Position numbers and translations under genes: made by a program. From positions 80,003,994 through 80,067,993 of the forward strand of contig NC_073313.1 in assembly GCF_027595985.1 (NCBI RefSeq): DNA of 64,000 nt. Direction: 5' to 3'. The DNA is from Sorex araneus (taxonomy: Eukaryota > Chordata > Mammalia > Eulipotyphla > Soricidae). This document shows positions 12,663 to 21,271 of the stretch, piece by piece; position 1 is the first letter of the stretch; each line of letters opens with the position of its first letter. The notes below the pieces were generated by a model that saw only the letters and a program-made list of their open reading frames with translations, made no database searches and was not told where the DNA came from.

Positions 12663-12882
12663 ACCTGGTCAGGTGCAAGCTAGATAGAAATGTTGTGTAG
12701 CATGTTAAGCGATACAAGAAGGAGAAAGAAGCACAAAGAACTATTCATCTCTCTTGTATGGTATAAAACGAAACCAAACTGAAGATAGGCAGTAACAAAT
12801 GGTGAGAAAATCCTTGGATGGATTACAAAACTGAAAATGGAAATCAATTAGGGATTTTTTAGGGGTGGGTAATTTTCAGGCT

Positions 12883-13111
12883 GTAGTACTGTCGTCCCAT
12901 TTGCTCAAGTGGGCACCAGTAATGTCTCCATTGTGAGACTTGTTACTGTTTTTGGCATATCAAATATACCATGCTTAGCATGCCAGGCTCTGCCATGTAG
13001 GAGGGATACTCTCAGTAGTTTGTTGGGCTCTCCAAGAGGGATGGAGGAATCGAAGCCGGGTTGGCTGCATGCAAGGGAAACGCCCTACCTGCTGCACTAT
13101 CGCTCCAGTCC
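12883..13111 (-). mobile_element. tRNA-derived SINE, CTACAGTG-tailed type
   Basis: On the minus strand the tRNA head (ggactggagcgatagtgcag) leads into a body with 'caaaaacagtaacaagtctc' and a tail 'acgacagtactacag'. Target duplications 'ttttcaggct' at 12873 and 13112. The body differs from the poly(A) SINE although the head is shared. Confidence 0.9.
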
Positions 13112-13289
13112 TTTTCAGGCTAACCCATGAAATAAAGGTGTTAGGTGCTTGGGTCCTTTAGTGGAGAGCAGATTTGGTTAACTCTGCACATCAAAACAAA
13201 TAAATGCTAAAATGACTTGAAACATATTACCTAGAAGAAATAACAAAAGTGGTAAATTAAAATAAGAGCCAGAGAAAAATTAAAGTGTA

Positions 13290-13421
13290 AAGCACTTGCC
13301 ATGGATGTGACCTACACTGGTTTGGTTCCCAACAACAGTGCAATATGTAAACCACCTTTCCACATAACCAGGAGTGATCCCAGAGCCCAGAGTCAATAGT
13401 AACCCTTAAGAACCACTAGAT
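13290..13421 (+). mobile_element. Degenerate old SINE
   Basis: Poor copy of the poly(A) SINE (gcacttgccatggatgtgac; aggagtgatcccagagccca). Its partner in copy B is at 28990-29140, so it is older than the duplication. Confidence 0.65.
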
Positions 13422-13422
13422 G

Positions 13423-13592
13423 GGGGCCAGAATGACAGTACAGCGGGTAGGGTGTTTGCCTTGCACACAGCTGACCTGGGTTCAATCCCCGCCATCCCAT
13501 TTGTTCCCCCAAGCATCTCCAGGAGTAATTCCTGAGTGTAGAGCCAGGAGTAACCCCTGAGCATCACTGGGTGTTACCCAAAAAGAAAAAAA
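13423..13592 (+). mobile_element. tRNA-derived SINE, poly(A) type
   Basis: Well-preserved copy with target duplications 'aagaaccactagatg' at 13408 and 'aagaaccactggatg' at 13593. Missing from copy B, so it inserted after the duplication. Confidence 0.94.
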
Positions 13593-14189
13593 AAGAACCA
13601 CTGGATGTTGCAAAGCCAAAAGCTGCAATCAAAAAAAAAGAGCATAATGTCAAATAAATATAAAAGCTAAAATAAACTGGCATACTAAGTCTTATAAACT
13701 GGCATACTAAGTCTTGTGGCAATGTGTGCTGTTATTATCTCAGTAACACTGAGTTTCACAAGTACAGGCGACAACCACGAAATAAAAAAAAATCACTTGA
13801 AAACAAAAGAGTTTAGGGATAACTACAGAGAAACTTTGGGTGAGTTTGCTTCCTGTGGATAGGAATTCATTTAAAACAAAAAGTCCCAATCACATAGAAA
13901 AATTCTTTTTCTTTGAAGAAAATGAAAATCAGACCCAGATTTTACCAATTGAATTCAAGAAAGACACTGAATTCTTCTGCAAGAAAATCCCAAATGGTGT
14001 CCAGGTCAGACACAGACACACAGATAATAGTTTTAGTATGATAGAAAGGCAAGAACTCATATAATGGATGTTAGATTTGACTTCCCTTTCTGTACAAATT
14101 TTTTAACCCCCAAGCTTATAAAGAACAAGCACCTACAAAATTTATGAAAATAACTGTAAGGTGATAAGGGAAAAAAGTCATCAGTTAAT

Positions 14190-14359
14190 GGGCTGAAACG
14201 ATAGTACAGTGGGTAGGGTGATTGCCTTGCAGGCAACAGACTCACTTTTTATCCAAATCATCCCAGTGCCCCCCCCCACCAACCCAGCCAGGAATGATCC
14301 CTGTGCACAGCCAGGTATAAGCCCTGAGGACCATCAGTGTGGCCCCAAAATAAAAATAC
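14190..14359 (+). mobile_element. tRNA-derived SINE, poly(A) type, decayed
   Basis: Head 'gggctgaaacgatagtacag' and the box B region are recognisable; the middle is mutated and has a C-run. Target duplications 'gtcatcagtt' at 14177 and 14360. Copy B lacks it. Confidence 0.85.
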
Positions 14360-14489
14360 GTCATCAGTTTTTCCACATCTTCGTGGGCTAACCAGAATGA
14401 AAATAAATACAATGAAAAGTCATTAAAACAGGCCATGTTACTAAGCCATATATATATATATATATGTACACATATATTAAATATTTTTT

Positions 14490-14634
14490 TATTATTTTTC
14501 ATTTGGGGTTATACCCGGCAGTAGTCAAGGCTAACTCCTGGATGACTAGGTGACCACATGCAGTTCAGAGGAAGAATCCTGGTTGGCCGCGTGAAAGGCA
14601 AGCACCCAACCCACTTAGAATCGCTCCGGTCCTC
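14490..14634 (-). mobile_element. Old SINE shared by both copies
   Basis: Minus-strand poly(A)-type SINE, diverged (ends 'cacttagaatcgctccggtc' on plus). The partner in copy B is 32095-32266. Confidence 0.75.
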
Positions 14635-14648
14635 CCATCTTTACTTTC

Positions 14649-14823
14649 TGTTTTTCTTTTTGGGTCACACACGGCGATGCACAGGGGTTATTCTTGGCTC
14701 ATGCACTCAGGAGTTACTCCTAGCGGTGCTCGGGGGACCATATGGGATGCTGGGAATCGAGCCCGGGTCTGCCACGTGCAAGGCAAATGCCCTACCCGCC
14801 AGGCTATCGCTCCAGCCCCCGGC
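14649..14823 (-). mobile_element. tRNA-derived SINE, poly(A) type
   Basis: Minus-strand full copy; plus strand reads 'tttttgggtcacacacggcg' to 'ctatcgctccagccccc'. Target duplications 'catctttactttc' at 14636 and 14824. Copy B has the empty site (catctttacttttaa near 32266). Confidence 0.95.
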
Positions 14824-14871
14824 CATCTTTACTTTCAATACGTGCAGATGAACATGTAAAATCCAGAAGCC

Positions 14872-15053
14872 GGGCTGGAGCGATAGCCCAGCGGGTAGGG
14901 CATTTGCCTTGCACGCGGCTGACCCAGTTCGATTCCCAACATCACACATGGTCCCCTGAGCACCGCCAGGAGTAATTCCTGAGTGCAAAGCCAGGAGTAA
15001 CCCCTGCGCATCACCAGTGTGACCCAAAATGCCAACCCCGCCCCCCCAAAAAA
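14872..15053 (+). mobile_element. tRNA-derived SINE, poly(A) type
   Basis: Begins 'gggctggagcgatagcccag' and ends in C- and A-rich sequence. Target duplications end 'aagcc' on both sides. Copy B has the uninterrupted 'atccagaagccgttcac' near 32301. Confidence 0.95.
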
Positions 15054-15175
15054 AAGCCATTCACCGATAAGACGGTAGAGTAAAATCAACATTTAGTGCA
15101 TGAAATGCCGGGCCATAAAACCTTTCCCCAATACTATTCATCACATGTGGACGGGACACTGGGTATGGCGTATAC

Positions 15176-15870
15176 ATGAAAAGTCCGCGTCACCCAAGTC
15201 ACTTGCTCTCACAGACACCCACCCTTCACTCATTTTCTAGATCTCAAACCATAACACAATACAAACCAGAATCAAGACTTACAAGAATGAAAAGGCACAT
15301 CCCTGAAAAACCAGAAGAAAACACAATAGTCGACCCCGGGATGGCTGCTGGTCCTTCTGCGTTAGCAGATCTGATGCCCACTTTCTTCTCTGAATTTGCG
15401 ACGACTCCTCGGACCCTCCTCCCCTCCATTCACAGTAATTGAAGGGGCTGAGAGACAGTGATGGAGGAATGGTGCTTCCTGTCCCGAGACTGTAGGCACA
15501 GAAAATGGCCGCCCTGCCGCCCCGCCTCCCACACGCAGGCCGGAAGTGATGCTCAGAGCCCCGAGGGCGCCTGAGCGGGCGCGGGAGGAGGTACGGCCCC
15601 CAAAGCGCAAAGAAACACAAAACCCGCACTGAGAAGGGCATACCTGCCACACAATCCTCTCAAATGGCTAACGGACAACACATAGGAATTAAAATCAGAC
15701 ACTCTTAAACGGAAGGGCGTCAGGAAAAGGTCTCACCGTGTTCCTGCACGTCTAAGCACAACCAGCTAAGGATGCCATGCGGATAATGTGCAACGTCATT
15801 TCCGCATGGCGCGCATGCACACTGTAGGGTCCTGCCCTCCAGCATCACCATTGGACGACCTGCGGTGATT
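15176..15870 (-). promoter_or_regulatory. CpG-rich putative promoter and first exon, copy A
   Basis: A CpG-rich block in AT-rich surroundings. Read on the minus strand it has a CCAAT box (ATTGG at 15850-15854 on plus), an NRF1-like site (gcgcatgcac, 15811-15820), an ETS/GABP site (ccggaagtg, 15540-15548 on plus) and a YY1-like 'aaaatggccgcc' near 15502. About 250 bp further on is a strong splice donor, CATTCTT|GTAAGT (exon end at 15283). This is the layout of a housekeeping-type promoter with a non-coding first exon. I recognise no protein and find no downstream exon. Transcription could be bidirectional. The copy at 32434-33130 keeps nearly all these sites. Confidence 0.55.
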
Positions 15871-16789
15871 GACAGGCTTACTGTCCACTCGCTTCACTTC
15901 TTGTCTGAAACCTCTCTGCGCTTTCCAAGACCCAGAGGCATTGCACAATTTCCCTCATGTTGTTCTAATACTTTTTTAGAGAATAAAGAATAAAGAATCC
16001 ATCCTTATTGCTAATATTTGGAAAAATGTAAACTACTCACTTGCCTATATTTCACATAATGAAATGTGACTTTTTCTTTTCTACTGCGTTACGAGAGATG
16101 GCTTTCTCACTCTACTCTTGGCTAGAGACACGTGCTTGCATTGCCCCGGTATCCGGCATACAATACCCCATAATAACTCTGTCCTATGTCCCCGGTCATC
16201 TCTGCCTACCTCGTCATTGGCATAGTACACTTTTGTTCCATCTTTCCTTCAAAGTATGTTCAAAGACTTTCTGAAGGAAGTTATCCTTTGCCTCTCACCT
16301 AATATTCTCTTTGTATACTGTCAAATTCTGCAAGCTTGAGATGCGCTAATGGATTTTCCTACACAAATAGTCATGCCACCTACTACAAGTTCATCACACT
16401 TTCTGTGTCTCAGCTTCTTAGTACATTGAGTTACGGGTATGACCAAATCATACTTTGCATTGCAAGAAAAGAATTATTCTTTGTCTTCTGTAAAGAGAAC
16501 AGACTCAAGTGATATTTAGCACTTAGATAAAAGGTTAGGACGATCTTGTCACTTGTAACCTAATCAAATTTAAGACTGAGGGCCGCCACTGGAATTATGT
16601 GAAAATATACTAACTATATTGTTATTCATGATCTCCACAAAAAACTTTAAGATCAAATGCTTAAAAAACATGGCATAAGATTGAAATTTTTGTAAGAGCA
16701 GCATAAAAATATTAAAAATCAGAGTAGAGATTGTTTCATACTTAGGCTAAGATGATAAACATTATTGTACGTAGTGTGCATATATCTTT
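15871..16789. other. Unique sequence shared by both copies
   Basis: No repeat family or coding frame recognised. It matches 33131-34050 closely, at roughly 90-95% by eye, more than the outer parts of the duplication. It lies upstream of the putative minus-strand promoter. Confidence 0.6.
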
Positions 16790-16975
16790 TCCAATTACCT
16801 GTATTGGGGTGACAATGGTTTACAACAGAAGGAATCTGTTTCATGGTTATGGTTCACACCTCTCTATATCACTGTTACCACACCAATCCCACTGCCAAAG
16901 CACCAGTATCTTTCCACCACAATCCACTGAAACCCCTTTGCCCTTGGCTCTCAGTCCTCACCCTGTCTAGTCATC
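16790..16975 (-). mobile_element. Old LINE-1 3' end
   Basis: Minus-strand 3' UTR (plus: caccaatcccactgccaaag; ctttccaccacaatccactg). Copy B lacks most of it: its sequence jumps from 'acattggtttacaaaaaggg' to 'ttttaaattacc' near 34100, a deletion there or an insertion here. Confidence 0.65.
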
Positions 16976-17211
16976 ACAGAACTGCATCAGACCCCAGGTT
17001 TTCTTTTTAATTTTAAATTACCTTTTCAAAACCTCCTGCATTCCTCCCTTGCTACTTGTGGAAATCTTAACCTCCCTTCAAATCCCAGGCAAAGAGTCTT
17101 TTCTGGCTTCTGTGATTTTATATTGCCAGCTCCACCCCTCAAGAGGTGTTATTTCTAGCATGAAAGGATGAAAGGAAAGGAAACTTCACAGCTCAGCTTC
17201 AAAGAGCAGGG

Positions 17212-17386
17212 CACTGCACTGCACTGTCCTCCCCTTGTTCATCAATTTGCTCAAGCAGGCACCAATAACATCTCCATTGTGAGACTTCTTGTTACTGTTT
17301 TTGGCATATCAAATACGCCATGGGTAACTTGCCAGGCTCTGCCGTGCGGGAGGGATACTCTCGGTTGCTTGCTGGGCTCTCCAAGC
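17212..17386 (-). mobile_element. SINE, CTACAGTG-tailed type, 5'-truncated
   Basis: Contains 'acatctccattgtgagactt' and 'ggcatatcaaatacgccatg' on plus but lacks the tRNA head. 'gcact' flanks both sides, and copy B has the empty site (tcaaagagcactaagcc near 34290). Confidence 0.88.
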
Positions 17387-17399
17387 ACTAATCCTTATA

Positions 17400-18070
17400 A
17401 TTTCAAGTTCAAACCATAGGTCCACTTCTTTAGAGGAGGTCATTTGCCAAGTAAATTTTGCAAGTGCTCTCAATTTTCCTTTTGTCCATCTTGAACACTG
17501 ACCAACCTCTTTTGTTTCAACTATCTTTTGTCTACCATGGTGGGAAGAGCACAGAAATACTGCTTGTTGTTAGTTGGCTTGTACATTCACAGTGAGCAAT
17601 GTCTTTGGAAGATTTTTCTAACGTTAGCACTATTCTGATCTCCAGAATGTTCGTTTTTGGCATGGGGACATATTGTATAGTCAGATTTATGCCATAGCTT
17701 ATAGTATCTTACCGTGATGTGCAAAGTATATATCGTAGTTTCAATTCAGTCAAAATGCTCTCCCTAAACACCATGTATTTTTTGAACTTACGAACTTGCT
17801 GTACTATAATATTTTCAGTTTAAGAAATGCTGTAATTGTGATATGTAAGACTATAAGGCCCGACTTCTAGAAACCCTAGAAGCAACATTTACTTACTATA
17901 AGCTGTTCACCAGCCACATAAGATATCATGGTATAAGCTCTTCACTTTGCTCCTGTGTGATAAATGAGGAACCAAATACCCCATAAAATGCTCTTAAAAC
18001 CCCAGCTCATGATTTTATGAGCTTTGCCTAATTTCAGTGCAGTTGTAGGAATAAACCTCCTTTTTTCCCA
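17400..18070. other. Unique sequence, partly shared with copy B
   Basis: 17400-17700 matches 34310-34600 at about 80% by eye. 17700-18070 has no recognised content. Confidence 0.5.
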
Positions 18071-18079
18071 CCATAAAAC

Positions 18080-18825
18080 TCAGTGTGCCAAGGGGTGGGT
18101 GAGGAAGGGCAGTTAGAACAATGAAGGGATCATTATGACAATGATAGTGAGAGATGATCACTCTGGGTAAGAACTGGATGCTAAAATGCATGATAGCTTT
18201 TTAGTAACAGTATTGCAAATCACAATGTCTAAACGGGAAAAAAATGGCCCAGATGGAGCCCCGGCGACAATGAGCAGCAACTAACATGGCTCCGGGATGC
18301 GGGACTGGGACAGCTCCGAACCACACGGCCGCTAATGCGGCTGCACGACCTTTTCTAAAAACTGAAAACATACAATCTTTTATTGCCATCCAACATGTCT
18401 GCCTGCTGGAGGAAAATCTCCAAATAATGATAGTGAGATCCCTGTTGAAAATTGAATGTAATCAAAGTAAGGAAAGAGTAAAGTGAAAAATGTCTGCCAC
18501 ATAGGCAGAGGGGGAGTGGGCGGGGGGTATGCGGGGGTTTGGTGGTGGATCAAATATGAAAACTTTGCAACTGTATCTCAGTGATTCAATAAAAAATAAA
18601 ATTAAAAATATAAAAAAAGAATAAAAAATAAAAATAAATAAAAATAAAAGGGAAAAAATGGAAAAGTGTCAGTTATAGAGGCACGATGGAGACACATGAG
18701 GGAAACTGGGAACATTGGTGTAGGGTAATGGACACTGGTGAATGGATGGGTGCTTGAACATGACTGAAAGTCATTCATGAACAACTTTGTAACTTATGAT
18801 GATTCAATGAATTTAAAAAATGTAA
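18080..18825 (+). mobile_element. Two LINE-1 3' ends, one with a GC-rich 3' UTR variant
   Basis: 18080-18600 begins like the LINE-1 3' UTR, then carries a CpG-rich insert (18236-18350, cacggccgctaatgcggctg) before the G-rich terminal part and 'ctcagtgattcaataaaaaa'. The same variant occurs at 40370-40735. 18640-18825 is a second, plainer 3' end. Both are absent from copy B. Confidence 0.7.
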
Positions 18826-18886
18826 AAGGAATAAAAACAACTAAGTATGCTTACTAAATGAACTCTGGCTACGATACCTTCCTACT

Positions 18887-19107
18887 GTAGCAATGTCGTC
18901 CCATTGTTCATCGATTTTCTTGAGCAGGCACCAGTAACGTCTCCATTGTGAGACTTGTTACTGTTTTTGGCATATCAAATATGCCACGGGTAGCTTGCCA
19001 GGCTCTGCCATGCGGGCGGGATACTCTCGGTAGCTTGCCGGGCTCTCTGAGAGGGGCGGAAGAATCAAACCCAGATCGGCTGTGTGCAAGGCAAACGCCC
19101 TACTCGC
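18887..19107 (-). mobile_element. tRNA-derived SINE, CTACAGTG-tailed type
   Basis: Full body (plus: cgtctccattgtgagacttg; tactctcggtagcttgccgg). Target duplications 'taccttcctact' at 18875 and 19108. Private to copy A. Confidence 0.93.
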
Positions 19108-19119
19108 TACCTTCCTACT

Positions 19120-20819
19120 ATGACGGGTAATTCCTGAGTCTACTTGAGTGCCCAAAGGTTGTCCAGATTTCAAAGAACACATTTCTGGAGAAGCACGGAA
19201 ATATTTGCAAAGGAATTTTTTGGATAAGATTGACACTTGAATTGGTGGTTTTTTAAGGACCTTTGCTATCCCAAATATAGGTGGGCATTATCCAATCCAA
19301 TGAGGCCCCAGATAATAAAATCAGTCAGAGAAGGAATTCCTTCCTCCCCCTACCCCATCCCCACCAGCATTTTCCTGTCTCAGCCTTAGCCTTGAAACCC
19401 AATCTTATCTTGCCCTCACGTTGGAATGTAAACAAGTGGCCCACCTGCTTCTTAGTCCTCTAGACTGAAACTGAATGACACCTCCAAATTGCCTGACTCC
19501 TAGGTTCCAGTTAGGAGATCAAAGAAATTCTCATATCCTCCACAGGTGGACAAATCCAATTCCATATAAAATTTCCTTTCCTAACAGGATAATCACTGTA
19601 AAATAAAGAAACTGGATTACCCAGCATCCTGCCTTATAGCTTTAAACTCTGGTACTTATGTTCAGGTCACAACTGGACTTAGTTCTATGCCATGATGATG
19701 CAGCAGAATCAGATTGGGATTTTACAGTCAGTCACTTTGGGTATTTTGCTTTTTGTTTTGGGGCAATACCCAGCACTGTTCGGGGCTTTTCCCTGGCACT
19801 CCGCTCTGGAATGACTCCTTAAAGTGCTCAGGGGATCATATGGGGTGGAGTGATCAAAGCCAGGACAGCCGTATGTAATGTAAGCACCTTACGCTCCATA
19901 CCATCTTACCAGTTAATATATTTGGGACAGTTTCTGTGATCACCACTAAATAAAGGGCAAGTAAACTGTGTCATAGATTTTTTCATAAGTTTTTGCTTCC
20001 ATAACGTTTTTTCCTTTCCTGGAATATTATACTATTAGGATTGCTGTCCAACTGAAAAGCAGTGTCCGAATGTTTTATTATAGATGTGAGCTCTGGGTTC
20101 TTTTTTGAAATCTCTTGCACTTGCATTTTATTTGGTGTTTGAATTGAAGAGTCAAGAAAATATGTAAATTATCATTTTCACTAAATCTTTGGGCTCTATT
20201 AGTAAATATATATCAGACAGAGTATTAGTAAATGCAATTTCTCTCAGGTTAAAGACCTGAGTGATAAATTTTTGTGACTTGATATGCAGGGGGGTTGCTC
20301 TCATTTAAATGAATATGGTTTCAAAAAGCAAATGGTGCCCACTCTCCTCTTCTCCTCCATTAAGTGTTCAGATGTGGCACCTGAGATGATGTGCTGGAGT
20401 CCAGTTAGCAACAATATGAGATCTTTTTCTTTCAGTGTCTGGTTTCTCCTATCTTTAACCAACCTCAGTGGAGGCAAATCTCACCATGTTTCCAAACACA
20501 AAACATAGTTAACTACCGATGAATCAGAACCAAAGTAACCAAAGTAACTTTTAAAACTTTTATATCAAGGCACTGCAATTTACAAAGTTATTCAGGTATG
20601 AGTTTCAGTTAGGGAATGTTATGATAACCAATATCATCACAAAAAACTTCTTTAAATAGATGATTCCACACTACTGCAGATAAAAATAAGGACCTGAGGA
20701 TGGAGAGACAAAGAAAATCAATTGGTTAGTTTTTTAAAAATTGTTTAATTGGCATGCATGCACAAATGACAGTATGAACAGTACTTCTGAAGTACTTCTC
20801 CCTCTCCCCACCTGGCTGA
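19120..20819. other. Mostly unique sequence with one old SINE
   Basis: 19120-19640 is the right end of copy A. 19748-19912 is a badly decayed minus-strand SINE (tggggcaatacccagcactg). 20245-20263 has a 7-bp inverted repeat, CTCAGGT/ACCTGAG. 20160-20250 weakly resembles 40170-40245. No credible coding exon. Confidence 0.55.
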
Positions 20820-21205
20820 AGCGTCATTAAGAAAGAACAAAAATCTTCTAATTTGCAGCATTATAGATGGAACTACAGGATATGAGGCTAAGTAAAGTCA
20901 GTCATTAAAAAAAGGATAGATACAGAATGATCTCTGTCATGTGTGGAACTTAAACACGGCAAGGCAGAAATAAAAATGACAAAGGCAACAAACCTGAAAA
21001 ACTGATCCCCAAGATTAAGTTGGTGGAATATATGAAGAGAGGAGTGTTGGGGTACTTAGGGACTGAAGGAGGTGGATACATTGTTGATGGATGTGGTATT
21101 GGAATCATGTGTACAAGAAATAATCATTAACAGTATTGTTAATACTGATATACTGTTATACTGATATACTGTAAAGCACAGAATATCAATGAAACAGTTT
21201 TTAAA
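20820..21205 (+). mobile_element. Old LINE-1 3' end
   Basis: Matches the end of ORF2 and the 3' UTR of a diverged subfamily (gaactacaggatatgaggct; agtcagtcattaaa; gaatgatctctgtcatgtgt). Its right edge abuts the residual 3' UTR of the CK2 retrogene and may have replaced the rest of it. Confidence 0.65.
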
Positions 21206-21216
21206 TAAAAATTTTG

Positions 21217-21271
21217 AAGAGAGCTGACTTCCCTACCTACCTCTACCTGAGCATCACGAGACAAAGTGTGG
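21217..21271 (-). other. Residual CSNK2A1-like 3' UTR
   Basis: Just after the stop, 'tttgtctcgtgatgctcagg' and following bases resemble the start of the human CSNK2A1 3' UTR as I remember it. The likeness fades near 21217, so most of the 3' UTR is lost. No AATAAA was seen nearby on this strand. Confidence 0.5.

Larger units (their letters stand above)
8040..19640 (+). repeat. Segmental duplication, copy A
   Basis: Collinear and in the same orientation as 24379-35110. Anchor pairs: 8100-8440 with 24450-25020; 8466-8690 with 27310-27720; 13190-13300 with 28900-29010; 14110-14180 with 31910-32020; 14830-14871 with 32270-32310; 15055-17170 with 32310-34250; 17400-17700 with 34310-34600; 19120-19620 with 34630-35110. 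Gaps are insertions private to one copy. Similarity looks about 75-85% at the edges and near identity around 15200-15770. Confidence 0.88.

Noticed and set aside
13440-13500. Functional tRNA gene in SINE heads
   Set aside because: The A and B boxes are present, but the cloverleaf is not maintained and the sequence continues into the SINE body.
15279-15652. Arg/Pro-rich open frames in the CpG block as proteins
   Set aside because: GC-rich DNA favours open frames, the starts are weak or non-ATG, and the two copies do not show clear protein-level constraint.
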